Below, in pieces: positions 11,301 to 24,138 of a DNA stretch of 64,000 bases. The DNA lies in contig OZ038422.1 in the NCBI GenBank assembly GCA_964036155.1, positions 56,133,201-56,197,200 of the forward strand, written 5' to 3'. The position numbers were made by a program, and so were the translations under genes. Every line of letters starts with the position of its first letter. Within the stretch, counting starts at the first letter, position 1. The notes beneath the pieces were generated by a model. That model saw only the letters and a program-made list of their open reading frames with translations, had not been told where the DNA came from and ran no database searches. The stretch comes from Diploscapter coronatus. Its lineage: Eukaryota; Nematoda; Chromadorea; Rhabditida; Rhabditidae.

Positions 11301-11908
11301 CCTAAATCTTGGAGGTGATACTAGTGTCAGCAAGAGAGTTATTTTGTACTCTGATGAGTGAACAACTTCAGGAGCACCTGGACAGTGAGTTTTTCCGTAA
11401 ATTTAACCTGAAATAAACATGATTTTCCAGGCCCGGTGGTGATGGTCAACCGTGAGTTCAATGATTTCCTTAGTTATTTTAGATCATAATCAAAAAATTT
11501 CAGCGGTCAGCCTGGAGCACGTAAGTCTTTCTGCGATAGGATTCGCGAATTCACCGTCAAGATACGTCAGGAATGATTGTAATCGTTAATTTTCAGCTGG
11601 CCAGCCAGGACACGACGCGAACTACTGCCCATGCCCAGGCAGAGGAGGTGGCGGCGGTGGAAATTACGCTTCTGCCGGCGTCGCTGCTGCTGCTGCTAAC
11701 GGTGGCTATGCCAGACACCGCTTCGGAGTGAGCCGATCCAAGGTCGCCAGAGTCGCTGCTCGCAGACGTGTTGCTGCCAGAGCCAGATCCATGAGAAGAA
11801 GAGTAATAGCTCATTAGCTGTAATTTATTCTAACTCAAAAAATTGTAGGTCGTCGCCTCTGCTGCCCGCAGACGCGTCAAGGCCGCCGTCAAGAAGGTCG
11901 CCGCCTAA
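8305..11908 (+). CDS. Nematode cuticle collagen with about 25 exons and a basic tail
   Basis: A structural protein of the cuticle, secreted by the hypodermis. Exon 1 (8305-8359) gives MSARVLVAGATGLAGVAI. Exon 2 (8860-9076) continues LACIGCVVYLFNDVNNTFD, the signal anchor and Col_cuticle_N region, and carries the furin-like site RVKR and cysteines in GGCACGG and AACPPG. From 9315 on, Gly-X-Y triplets are spread over about twenty tiny exons. Examples are 9315-9330 (16 nt), 9385-9394 (10 nt), 9472-9498, 9831-9843 (13 nt) and 10367-10376 (10 nt); each joins in frame. The intron after 9627 has a GC donor (GCAAGT). Non-triplet interruptions include a Cys pair in GCKHCPAG. After the module HDANYCPCPGR the protein ends in a very Arg/Lys/Ala-rich tail (for example SRSKVARVAARRRVAARAR), with TAA at 11906-11908. 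Confidence 0.93.
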
Positions 11909-12704
11909 GCAGATCATCGAGGAGGAGTGACGATTTCTTTAAAAATCTCTTGAAATCACGCAACGTAATGTCGCCCCAGTTGAATCTGAAAATAAATCAT
12001 TTGTTTAAGATCGAAGAACTAACATAATTAGGCATCATCAAAATAGTGCAGATTTTTTAATATTAGAAGTAAAAATAGGCTGCTTAAACTTGATGTTATC
12101 GATACCATGAAAAATGAGCTTTCTTCACCATTTCTGTGTCGAACCAGTTATGCAGCAATCCGAGTGTTGTTTATGATTGGAGAAAAAGTAGGCGGAAAAA
12201 CAACGAAAATCTATCCATTCGTTGTGGAATATCATCAAAAATTTCATTTTATAAAGTAACTGGAATGTTACACGAGTAAAAAAAACGTTAATTTCCTCGG
12301 AAAGGATATTTTTCAAATCACACCTCTCTTGCTGGTGGCTGGCAGGCAGCATTGTTGTAAGCTGATTGGATGCAAATTTAGGGGGTGTCCTTGATGAGAC
12401 TGACACGGGCTTAAAGTGAAAAATCGACAAAAATAAAGCAAGTCGTTTGAAACGAACTCAACATTGCAACAGACAAAAAAGAAATAAGTAAAACCAAGTC
12501 AACTTTAATAATTACCGACTATCAAAAATATCACACACAACACGTTTTAAAATTCAAGTGATTTGTATAAGTGGAACCCGCCTTCATAAAAGATCAATAA
12601 ATGGGAATTTAAAAATGATGAGATTCTATAAAAAATAATCAAGTAAAAATTGTACCTCTTTCAAGAAAATGAAGTAGAAAATTGTTGCCAAAATTGGTTC
12701 ACAA
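11909..12704. other. Intergenic between converging genes
   Basis: 3' flanks of collagen 1 (plus strand) and the F-box gene (minus strand). No other features were seen. Confidence 0.5.
11991..11996 (+). terminator. Polyadenylation signal of collagen 1
   Basis: AATAAA lies 83 bp after the stop codon in the expected orientation. Confidence 0.6.
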
Positions 12705-15675
12705 TTAGTCGGAATCAGATTGGTAGAAGTCAGATTGGTAGGAGTCAGATTGGTAGGAGTCAGATTGGTCAGAATCAGATTGATCGTGCTCGGTGAAGTA
12801 CTTCATGCTGCAGATGCGCAAGAAGTTGATATCCATCTCAAAACCATAGTCCACGTCCACGGCCACGTCCGCTATGGCCCATCTTCCACCGAATCTGTCC
12901 GTCATCTCGGCCCAAGTCCTAGTTTTCGGTTCAGAACCCACAATTCCACTTCTCTGGAAAGAGCAATTACCGTAAAGTCTAAAATAGAAATCTCCATATA
13001 ATCGAAATTCACTCCCCGAAATGCCAGAACTACCTATTACCCAACTCATATCATCTCAGGAAGTATTTTTTATGACAAGCCTTGGAGCGTGTAAAGTGGA
13101 CTTAATATTGATTTGAAGTGATTACGATCGTTAGATGGAGAGTTATGGTGGATTTAAAAATTGAAACCCATGGACTTCTAGTTTAGACTTGACAATAAGT
13201 CAATTTGCAACATCAACCATAAAACTACAAGATCAATCTTTTTCAGAGGTTCTTTTGAAAAACTGCTTAATTGCAGGCACAATCTAATCTAATGTACTTG
13301 TCCTGGTAATTAGAGGAAATAGAGAAGAGATCGGGTGACGAATATAATGATCCTCAAATTTGCTTCAAAACTCGCGTGAAAATACCTTCAGATGCAGACT
13401 GTAAGCCTCCTTCGGGATGAGCGTCAGGAAATCTTTGACCAGGAAGCTCTTGTGAAGCATGATTTCGAACATGCATTCTTCATCGTGCTTGACTTCGTAA
13501 AAGTTCTGGAAGGAAAAAAAATGGCAATTGAATAGAATTTTTTTAATAATAAGTTTCGGACAGACTTAGAGAGGACGATCGTCAGAAACCTCGTATGGCC
13601 TACCCTCTCCCTCTAGTTTATTTTGATCTGACGAATGTGTTCCCTAGATCTGGTTTCGTATAGATAACCGAATTTTATGAATCCCTCTATTAAAAAATAA
13701 TTCCCCACCTGAACGAGCTGGCGGATTTGCTTTTTGGTTATGTGGATTGTAGAATGGAGTGTCAGTCGTTTAGTGTCCTTGAAGAACCCGATCAGATCTT
13801 CGTAGGTGTACGGGAGATCCATTCCGACAAAGAAGACATTGGGAGTCTGAAATAAGGAAATTTGAGTTTTTTCATAACTAAAAATGATAAAATTCCGAAG
13901 TATTAAATTTCTCGATGAAAAATGAAGAAAGGGTAGAATAAATTGACTAACCCTTCTAAACACCTCATGATAAGCGTTCACGAGGATCAGATCGAAGTCA
14001 CCGAGGAACTTGATTTTAGCGAGCCCTGAATTCAATGAATTTCATTAAATTGGAAAAGGCTAAATAATAAAAGCGCATTTTAAAATAATAATGTCAACAA
14101 AAACAGCAATTTTCTGCTTAAAGTTTCTTCAGTATTAAAATTCTGCCTACGAAATTTTTCACTAAATTCTAGAAGGACAAAAGGAATTTTTTGTTTAAAT
14201 CTAGAGATTTACCATTCAAGAAGACATTGCTCGTCAAGAGATCGTCCAGGTTGTACATCGAAGTGATGAAAACGATGGGCCGAATGCGCAAATCTGGAGG
14301 GTTGGCGTTGAAGAACGCATCCATTTTGTCCCACAGATGATCAGCGTTACTGTAGAGGTCCTGAAATTCGCGCATCAAACATGATTTTCAACATCTTGTA
14401 AAGATGATAGAATTATCGCACAAATAGTCAATTTTGAGAATGAGGTGATTATCGATTTTTTCAGAAATGTTATTCTTGGAACATGTGAATGAAAATAGGT
14501 CTATTTCTTCTGCATTACTTTTCAATTAGTTGCTTCTATCGAAAATTGTTTGCACATGAATTTTCATTATGATGAAGTATTTTTTGTATGAAAAAAATAC
14601 TGAAAATTTTATGAATAAAGGAACTGACCAGCTTGAGCTTGCGAACAACGCAGAACTTCATGAAAATGTTGAAGAGCTTGGCGCAGTTGATGACTGCATC
14701 ATCCATGGAGCTATTGTTGATGGAGAACCTGGCTGAATTAAGCAGTAAAATTCGAGGGAAAGCGATTTCATGATCGTAACTGGCAAGTGTTTATTATTTT
14801 TAACAAAATTTTCTGCTTTAAAGATCCCTTTCAGTTTAGAATCATTTTTTAATAAAGTAGAAAAAATTAGGGCAATAAAGGAGAGGTGGTTCTCCTAAAG
14901 GTAACCCCTCATTGTTGAAAAATAATCATTATGAAAACTTGCTTCCATTTGCGAAGCCCTTCAGAAGATGACTGTCATAGAAAAATGATGGGCAATCTAG
15001 AAGACTGGGCTCGATTTTTGGCATCCGATCATCGATGTAGCGACATTTGTATTCGTAGCCGCGTTTGCATTCCTCTCCTCCAAACCAGAAGTTGAACCTG
15101 CTCCATTGAATCGCCGCGTCATTTGCCCGACGAAAACCTGCATTCAAATAGAGACACAGCAGCTGCAAATGAATGAGCATAAATTTTGCGATTTAAAAAA
15201 AAAAAATCATTCAAATGTTCCAAAATTGTAAATACACTTCTATGTGTTAGGCACGAGATGATTTTTTTTATATTCAGCAAAAAAATCGAAGAATTAGTAT
15301 GCAATTACAGCAATCTACTATCAGAAAATTACATCTGTCATGTTTCGAATTCGAAAATGTGCAGATAAACGATAATTTATCCCTAAATACAGGAAAAAAT
15401 CTTCATAAACCCAAATTTATTACAATCATGAGTTTTAAATCGTAAAAATTTCTTACCAGCTTCCCACACTTCCCACACTTCCCAGAGGTACTGTGACCAC
15501 CGAGGCGCAGACGGAAATCGAAAACGCGATTCTGTAGTCGACGGCCGAGAGCCTTGTCGGCTTTGGCGAAGTGGTGAAGTCGGCGAGTGCACTTGACAGT
15601 CTGGATGATATCGACCGTGGGCAAGTCCAACAGCACTTCCCTCATCAGCTCCAAGGGCAACACGTCCAGAATCAT
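12705..15675 (-). CDS. F-box protein with a QSDSY-repeat C-terminus
   Basis: The minus-strand start at 15675 reads MILDVLPLELMREVLLDLP, an F-box core followed by TVKCTRRLHHFAKADKALGR. The exon ends with two close CxxC-like units (GKCGKCGKL) at a GTAAGA donor. Further exons include FRRANDAAIQWSRFNFWFGG (about 15150-14940), FSINNSSMDDAVINCAKLFN (about 14730-14630), a segment with FFNANPPDLRIRPIVFITS (about 14360-14210), FVGMDLPYTYEDLIGFFKD (about 13850-13710) and FYEVKHDEECMFEIMLHK (about 13505-13390). The last exon has TWAEMTDRFGGRWAIADV and ends in DQSDSDQSDSYQSDSY-type repeats at 12705. The F-box followed by a long leucine- and aromatic-rich region resembles the large nematode F-box families, so a substrate-receptor role in SCF ligases is likely. 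An acceptor just before the ATG suggests a 5' UTR intron or a trans-splice site. Confidence 0.75.
12708..12785. repeat. 15-bp tandem repeat, about five copies
   Basis: The unit CAGATTGGTAGGAGT is repeated with small changes. On the minus strand it encodes the pentad QSDSY at the C-terminus of the F-box protein. Two central copies are identical, as expected for copy-number change by slippage. Confidence 0.85.
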
Positions 15676-16298
15676 TGGTTCGCTAAAAAGGAAACAAATT
15701 TATCAGCAAACTCGAGTTCTTCATAGTGAACATCGAAGAAAACAACGAAAATATCAGAACGAAGCGACGACGGTCTTCTGTAATTTCTACTCATTTTTTC
15801 TAGCTAATTTTTTTTTCAGAAAAATAGACTACAAAACGCAAGAAAACAGAAAGAGGAAAATTCATCATTTGTATCTTTAAAGGAGGCAGGACCAAGCGAA
15901 ATTTGATTTTCAAATTTTGCAAAAAAAAAAATAAGTTAAAAAATTTTATTTTTTCGAAGCCGCAAAACAACAAAATTTCGCTCGGCCCTGAGCGAGAGAA
16001 GAGAGTTCGGAGAGAAATGGACCATTGCGAATAGTTAGCGATGGGGCAGCTTTCTGAACGCTTTTGCTCCGAAAATCGAGCGAGCGAAAACCCCGCCCAC
16101 TATTGATGCGAAACGAGTGATTAGCGAAAGAAAAGACTTGTCACCCTTCCGCACTCGGCACTGTATTTTTGGATCTCAGTCGCATATTTGCAGTGTAATT
16201 GTTTTCGATTCCGGTCTCGAATTTTTCAAATTCTGACTTCCGCCCGGCTCTGTTCCGGATCATCTCTTGGTTAATTTTTCTATCGTCAATCTAAAGAA
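15676..16298. other. Divergent intergenic region, F-box gene and MSH4
   Basis: Shared upstream region of two genes that run apart. It contains A-rich runs and no exons that I can support. Confidence 0.45.
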
Positions 16299-19200
16299 AT
16301 GCATTTTCCATTCAATCACTTCAATCAGATCTTCGTCGAGAAGAGGATGAATTTGACGCTGACACCGATTTCATCAGCAAGAGAGGGCGGAGCTGTGACC
16401 GCCAACAACAACACCATCAATCGATCTGCCAGGGGCAATGCATTCGTCGGTGAGTGCTTTCCACAATTTCGACAATTTTTAATGCAAAATGTGTAGATTT
16501 TTTGAAGAAAAGAGTAAGTTCATGTTGTGCTTCTACTTTTCTGAGACAAAGTAATCAGAATAAAATTGAAGTTTTCTTTAGAAATAAATAAATGATTAAA
16601 TCCTTGTGCAGCTAGCAGTTGTGATAGAGCAGCCTATAAATTGGCATTGGAATTTGCAATGACTGTTTGCAGCAGTGGCAGAGGGACGCGACCAGTCGAA
16701 GGGCAGCTTTGCAGTGGCAGTGATGCATTTGCGCTCCCTGCAAGTCGAGCTCTGTCAATTCGTCGATTCGGCCGAATTCACTCGTCTCAAAGCCAGAATC
16801 CAGGTGGCCGATCCGCAAGAGGTCTCTGCTTTCCCTATCTCATTCAATGGGTAAACTTTCAACCTTTCGAATCAACTGTTAGCCTCATGAAACGAGATGG
16901 TGTTTTCGAAGAAGAAAAACAACACGCCATATCTCCGTCTCTCGAAAGAGCATATTATATCAGGTTTCGTGCGATTGACCGCTGTTCGAAAAGTTGTGAG
17001 GGTTCTTTGGAAATGTCACTCGACTTACAATACCACTTCTGTTGTTGCGGAAGTGAATGGTATTTCCAAAGAAAGGGCTTTACAAGTCTTATCCTTTAGG
17101 AGCGTCCTGCATTTGCCTTAATTATGGGCAGGGAAAAAGAACTTTGTTTCTAATTTTCCCTCACTATTTTCAAAGGATAAGACTTGTAAGACCGTGAAGG
17201 AGCCGTTACAAATCTATCCGTGGATGGATAAACGACTGATTGCAGATAATCCTGGCCGAATCGTGCAATGAGAAGGGCAGTTCGACTGTATTGGCAGACG
17301 CGTTGCGGACTCACTTCAATTGGGCAAATCTCTCTCTCGTTCACAGGCGGTCAGATTTTTCAATTTATCCGGCAAGCATGCTCAAATTTCGTAAGTAACT
17401 TTGAGAAGATTATGAACCGTTGATTACTGTCTTTATTGGGTCACTCAAGTAGCTTTCTTCAAAAACGTAGGGAAACGCAGAGAAGCTTGCGTGTACATCT
17501 CTTTGCATAGTCGCCAGCTAATTTTCTCTGCCACTCTAGCCTCCTTCTTTGCGCATAGTTCGCACACTCAATGCTCGTATTCAGATCGTTAACACTCGAA
17601 TTTTGGATTCATTCGACCAAAACAATATAAACTTCTTCAAATATTGTCAATTCTTGCAGGTATTTCAACGCAGCCCAAGGAGTGCAACTCATAGAGCATC
17701 TGGGCAACAAGGAGGTCTCCCGTTTGAACAGCTCTGTCTTCGAGAAGTTTCTATCCTCTTCGTTCTCTTCTTTCATTCCTGGTTGATTTCAGAGACCTCT
17801 GCATGAGTGCGTGTGCAGCCCTGCTCAAGTTTGTGGAGCACATTCAGAATGTCTGTTTCTATGCTCACTCTCTCCAAATCAATTACTGTCCCATTGAGGA
17901 TTGCTGCATAATGGGTGAGGTTTTTCCTTCTAAATTTTAACGCTATTCCTATCCTAAATGCAAAAATATCATTCGAAATGTTTCATTTCTATGAAGACAT
18001 TTAAAAATTCAGATATCGGCTCGTGGCAGAATCTCGAATTGATGGAACAGTCAAAGGTAACAATTTAGCTTCTTTATCCTATACTTACAAATAAATAACC
18101 GTAACCGCGATTCGGCCTTCGGTTGTGACCTCAAAATTGCGGTTGGCAATTTTAGAAAAAGTTGCAAGTCGGATTTCCCCAATAATATCATTGATAAAAG
18201 AAAAAGGCTGCGAGTTGAAATTCTGGACTATCGCTAAAAAGTAAATGGAGAGCAAGGAAGAGAAAGTGCAAAAGGCAAATTCATACAAAGAAAGTGCGAA
18301 AGAGGAAAAATACTGGCATAATTATGTAGGAAAAGAATGACGCATTATGCCCCTAATTATTCGTTATCGATGGAACAGCTTTCGAACACGTGGTCTTTTT
18401 TCCCCTCTTCGACGATGTATTTCCATGATTTTTATTTCAGAACAAGCCCTCCCTGCTCTCTCTGATCAACTTCACACTCACTTCGAATGGCTTCCGCATG
18501 TTGCGCAGCAATGTCCTGCAGCCCTGTGCAAATGAGGCCTCCATTCGACAGAGGAGAGAGGCTGTCACAAATCTCGTCCAGGATCAGCATGTAAGGAGTG
18601 TGTTTGATTGGTTAGATAACATTTCTGATTAACAAGGAGCGTAAACAGTGTTAATCATAGATCTCGCTCAAAATTGATAGGTAAGTCAATTCGAGTACGC
18701 CGATTACAAATATCACGTGGAAAAATGCCCACCGTGTACCCTGTTTTCAGAGTTTTTTTTTTTTTAAATCAAAGCACGCCTTTTGCTTTATTTTGCAAAA
18801 TTTCAAATGTGAAATTAGCTTGCATCCCAAAATCAATAGTCAACATTGTCATTATTCGTTGCAACAGCAATGAGTTCAAAGGAAATACTCCGACGCCAAA
18901 TCCTGGAATCGGGATTAACACTTTATTTTCCTTGTAAATATTTTCACTGAAAAGCAGCATTCTCTCAAGTATGACTGCAATTAAACCTATTTTTTAGAAG
19001 GTCTGGGTGATAAATTTACAAAAAAAAAAATGGAAACCTTCAGTTATTCGAGAAGCTGCGCCAGTTACTGTCTCGAATGCACGATTTGGACGGGCTTTTG
19101 ACTGTGTACGTGCAGACTCCCAAGGAAACCACCGTACAGACTGCTGAGAATCTCATCAAACAGGTCTCGTCTTTATTTCATTTGGACGAAAATAGCTCAT

Positions 19201-22200
19201 TTTAGAAGATAATGCACATTACTCTCTTATTTACATCGTGCATTTTTCAGTCTATCTAGAACTTATTTTGCTGTGAAAGCCATCCACCTTTCATATCGTT
19301 TTCTTTTAAATTGATTATATCAATTTGAGCTGCTTCGTCTCTACCAGACTCTGAGCATGGTGCAATCTCTGCATAACATTCTGAAGGAGGCTGAGTTGGA
19401 CAGTCAACTGCTCAAGGACAAGAGGGAAGTCGGACTTCATTCAGCAAATCTTAATCTTCTATGGCCTCTTACATTTATGAAACACTACAAAAATAATTCA
19501 GTCAAAAGAAATAATCTCTTGATTTTCTCGCACATTTCTGATGACGACGAAATTGTCAGCTCTTGATTTTAATTCTACCATATCATTGTCTAATTTCAGA
19601 GTTTGGCAGACCCTCGTCTGACCCAAATTATTGATTTGCTGGAAGAACACATCGATCCCTGCGTGCTCAAGGCCGCCAAGAAGAACTCGATTGCCCTGAG
19701 AAATCAGAAGTGCTACGCTATTAAGGTAGGTTCAATTTCGCAATTTCTATTCCTTGTGCAGAATCTTCATTCATAATTTTACAATTTTTCTTAAATCTCA
19801 CTTTTTTATTGTTTTGGGGAACTCCCAACTACACTTTATCTCAGCTCGGTGGAACATACATGGAAATGTATAGCTTTATTGTAAATGATCGACTACTTGA
19901 GACGAAATACAAGGAGCGTATTTCTTTCTCTCCCCTTCTGTGAGCCTCGCTTTGCAAAATTGGATATGAGTTTCCATTTTATGACTTTATGATTGATTCT
20001 TTTTTATGAAGAAAAGACTTTCAGAACAAAATATCAGTAAAGTTGGATTTGGCAAGGAGAACCTATGAAGAACTACTAAATGACATTAGAGTACAAGGTT
20101 AGAAGATTTGTATTTTTTACTTTTCGACGAATTTGGCTCGTCACTGTCACCACTTGGATTTGTCACCGGTTATTAGGATGAGGGAATTGTGGAAAATAAG
20201 AAAAAAAAACCAGGATAAAGTCAGTTGGTGACGGTGACACCGTGATGGGAAATCCAGGGGTCTGATAAATTTCATTTTCTTCCAGAAAGTGAACTGCAGG
20301 AGAATTTCTCCTCTAAGGACAACGTGCGCATTGCATTCTCGATCTCCAGAGGATTCCACTTTGTCTGGGTCTGCAGAGATCCGCTCAGAGCAATATTGCC
20401 TCCTGTATGTCTATCTTCGCTTCTCTGGCAGTCATTTGCTCGCTCAGATCTTCATTCGCGAAGTCAGAAACCGTGCCTCGATCACATTCACGTCTCGCAA
20501 CATGATTCGATACAACGGTGAGTTTGTAAATTTTGAACATTCCCCGTTTCCATTTTGAAGGTTCATCGAACTTTTTCAAACTGAGTAAGTGGTAAGTAAG
20601 CAGATATGCAACTTGATATTGCTAATGCCATCAAAACTGGCATTGCCATTGTTAATCAATGCCAATGCGGCATGATTTGACTCAATTATCATTTTTGCGC
20701 CAATTTTCTGTTCAGATCGAGTTGAGCAGGCCGTTGCTGAAGTGATGATCGCAACGAACGTAATTGCCCTCGACATTTTGGAGCAGGTCTAATTATCTGT
20801 TCAAGTCAGCTCTTCAAGCAATCATCCTTCAGATCCGTCCCCTAGTGGCATGTCTGTACAGAGCGATGGACGCCATTTCCACAATCGACTTCGTCTGCAG
20901 TCTCGCTATGTACTCTGTGTCCACTGAAACAGGTATTTCAATATTTTGGCTTCTTTAACAGTTTATACAATTTGAAAAAATCGTTCCTTTTAATTCCTAT
21001 CAAATCATTTTCAGTTTGCCCAATAACCGGCAACCAAATCGTGATTCAAAAAGGCTGCCACCCTCTGCTCAATTTGAAGAGCTCTCGCGAAGTCGTCGCT
21101 AATGATACGGTTAGTCAGTTTACTCAATGTTAGTTATGAATGTAAAGTTGATTTGACATGCAACTTACATCTACAATGGCAATATTAATGCTCCTAATTA
21201 AATAAGAGAATAGACATTATGCTTTGTAAAAGGCATTTTGTTTTCACATTCTTTAGATGAACACATTTTTAGCCAAACTTCTTATTCGTAGCTTTCATTC
21301 CATGTAAGATTCTAATGAGTAGTTGTTCTGTCAAATCCTAAATTGAAATTAATGATTTAGGAAACGAAAGTCTTGTTCTTTAAAAGTTATTTTAGTATCT
21401 GACAGTGGATGCTCGTTTCGCGATCATAACTGGGCCTAACATGGTATGCTTTCTTTTTCTTCGTGAATTTCAATTTACATAGTTTTTGCAGACAGGAAAA
21501 TCGACCTATCTGAAGCAAGTCTGTCAGTTGTGCATTCTCTCTCAGATCGGCTGCTTCATTCCAGCTGAGTTTGCTATCATACCAAGTAGTAAATTTGCGT
21601 TTTATGTTTCAATAATCATAGCAAGTAATTCGATTATGAACTTGTATTACAAACGACAACGAAATTCGCTTAACTTCGCCTGCAAATTACCCTATTCAAT
21701 ATTTTCTTGTGATTCTAGTTTTATCAGCTTCAATTCTCGAGTTATGTGCAAGCAGGGAAATAATTTCCCTCTTCCAGTTCTGCGTCAGATCTTCTCGCGC
21801 ATCGGCCACAACGACTGCCTCGAGAAGAATCAGTCGGCCTTTGCAGTGGAAATGACCGAAATGGCGTCCATTTTGCATTACGCGGATGAACAGTCGCTCG
21901 TCGTCATCGATGAGTTGGCTAGAAGTGAGAATATTTCATTATCTCATACACAAGACAACATTTGGAGTGTAGGATGATTTCTAGCACACCCATTGAGAAT
22001 GGTACGGAAATAAAATTCTTCCTGTTTCGTTATAAATAGTTCAGCACTCAATAATTTGCAGGTACTTCTGTAGAAGAGGGAATCGGAATGTCCTACGCCA
22101 TTTCTGAGTCGCTGCTCAAAAAGAAGGTAATCTTGCTTGATTTGCGAGATTCAATAGCCAAACACTTGAAATGAGATCTTTAAGATGAAGCAACATGTGG

Positions 22201-23344
22201 GAGTCGTTGAATTTACAGCATTTGCACAATTTCACTTTTCCAAAAGACTGATAATCTTCACTGTTTCATCAAATTCAATCGATGTTTGCAGTGTTTTGTC
22301 TTCCTGGCCACCCACTTTCTTGACCTGACTTCTCTCGGCGCAACTCATCTGGCTGTGGAAAAGTAAGGCGTTCACATTCTTTGGAAGAACTTTACAGAAT
22401 TACAGTTTCCATTTCGAAACTGCTTGGAAAGACGAAGAAAATGGCGATGAAGACTGCGCTCACACGCTCATGAAAGGACCCTACAAAGGACCTGTTTATG
22501 GTAAATGATTGGAATTCTGCAACTATTTTATGAATGATTCCAGGTTTCGAATTGGCTGATCTGTCGACTTTTCCTGTAAAACTTCTCGACAGAGCGAAGG
22601 AAATGGCAGAGAGATTGAAGCAGGAGGGAGAGAAAAACAGGCAACTGACTAATTTTGGCTATTTTCTCTGATTTTATTACCAGAAATGTTTGCAGAAAGT
22701 GCTAAAAAATTGACTTCCAGTGAGATTTTGGAAAGTCTTTTAGTGCAGTGCATTTTTTTTTTGCAATCCCAGCATCTATGTTCATTATTTCAGCTTTCAA
22801 GATTGAATAACCTAGTTACTTTCTCATGCTTACCTATCCAGCAAAATTATTTTCTTGCTTATTTTTGACGATAGTTCAAGAACAAGGTTCTGAAGCATAG
22901 TTCAACATGCAGCTTCATCCTTATCTTCACTCTTTACAGAAAGACTGCGAACGATGTTGTCCGTCAGCGCGCCATTCTGCGCACTGCATATCGATTGAGG
23001 GAACTCTACATCTCCAAGAAGAAAGGTGGGTTTTATTGAATCATCGTGATAAGTGCATGATCCAAGAAAATGAAGTGGTCGAGTGACTGTTTTTTCCTCT
23101 GAAGCGAGTTTCCCGCTCAATATTTTGCCATCTGCATGTTTCCTTCTCTATGCTTCCTAATCCTATATTCACCAAATCCAATAACGATGATCGGCAATGG
23201 ACAAATAAATGAACCGATATTTTCAACTCTCAAAAATTCAACTACAATTGATAAATTTCAGGTGAAATGTCGAGTATTCTGCACTCTGCACAAGCGCTCA
23301 GAAATGATTTGGCTGAAACTCTCGAGGAATTGGACGCTGAGTGA
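16299..23344 (+). CDS. msh-4: MSH4, meiotic MutS homologue (C. elegans HIM-14 orthologue)
   Basis: MSH4 pairs with MSH5 to form a clamp that stabilises crossover intermediates in meiosis; it lacks the mismatch-binding domain. The first exon (ATG at 16299, or in frame at 16347) joins to VAVAEGRDQSKGSFAVAVMH, the typical MSH4 N-domain. Later exons read ILAESCNEKGSSTVLADALR, RYFNAAQGVQLIEHLGNKE and LTSNGFRMLRSNVLQPCANE, the MutS core with RxNxLQP. The ATPase has Walker A GPNMTGKST, split by an intron at 21443/21492. GCFIPAEFAIIP, QIFSRIGHNDCLEKNQSAF and EMTEMASILHYADEQS follow, then Walker B VVIDELAR at 21899-21925, EEGIGMSYAISESLL and FLATHFLDLTSLGA. The C-terminus is ...ALRNDLAETLEELDAE. Walker A has Thr where Ser is usual, and the DELGRGT loop reads DELARST. 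About twenty introns are present. Confidence 0.9.
17080..17189. repeat. 18-bp inverted repeat in an MSH4 intron
   Basis: TTACAAGTCTTATCCTTT at 17080-17097 is the exact reverse complement of 17172-17189, with a 74-nt loop. It lies in the intron between about 16820 and 17247. It may be the remains of a small inverted-repeat element or an RNA hairpin. Confidence 0.7.
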
Positions 23345-24138
23345 ATTGGTGAATAGACATGGAATTGGGGAAAAACGAATAGAAGCAGATGAACTGTGAA
23401 TTTTCTTATTTTTCTTGTGAATATTGAAATGAGAACAGGGATTATTTTTCGGAGGAAATAACTTCACAATCATCCTTCTGTAATAAATTTAGTAGATTTG
23501 TACTATTTTATTGCTTGTAAATAAGCAGCCCTTTTGTAGTGTAAGCTAGGACAGACCAATTTTAAGCGAGAGTGGGAGGCAGAGAAAATGCAGACAAGAA
23601 TTACAAGTTGAAAATACTTAAAGAATTTATTGATCTACCAATCGGAAAAATCTCCGATTGGCCATCCTTTTCCCGCTGGATCAAGCAAAGACTGAAGAAT
23701 GAGAGAAAGATGAGGGATAGCTTGAGCGGGAAAAGAAGCATATGAAAGTTAAACTGCGAAATAGTGCGGCAAGAGATAATATACAAAGTAGAAGTGTGCT
23801 TGCTGGCACACAATTTTCGATGATTGAAGGATGGAAATGTGGTACTACTGTATAGTTCTGACATCCTATTTTAAAATGGTATCTTCGAATTCTAATAATT
23901 TTCTGCAATAAATGTTTACCTCCAAAGTTTATTTGAATTAGGAAGCACTTCATCATAATAAATAAGTATATCGCATAGTATTATACTGGCACATTATGAA
24001 TAATTTTCCGTTATACAAAATAATCATTAAAATTCTATGAAAGACAGAAATCAACATTTCAATAAAATACCCCGCTTCAGTTGAGAGTTCACAAAGTTAT
24101 TAATAATTGCACTTGATTAGGAAGGAAACGCGACAAAT
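23345..24138. other. Intergenic between converging genes
   Basis: Holds the MSH4 3' UTR, with AATAAA at 23482-23487, and the 3' flank of the minus-strand membrane protein gene. Several overlapping minus-strand frames around 23600-23950 show no domain and no exon structure. Confidence 0.5.

Noticed and set aside
17080..17189. Inverted repeat as a full transposon
   Set aside because: Only 18 bp match, no target duplication is visible at the outer edges, and the arms do not resemble the MITE or mariner ends, so it is listed only as a repeat.
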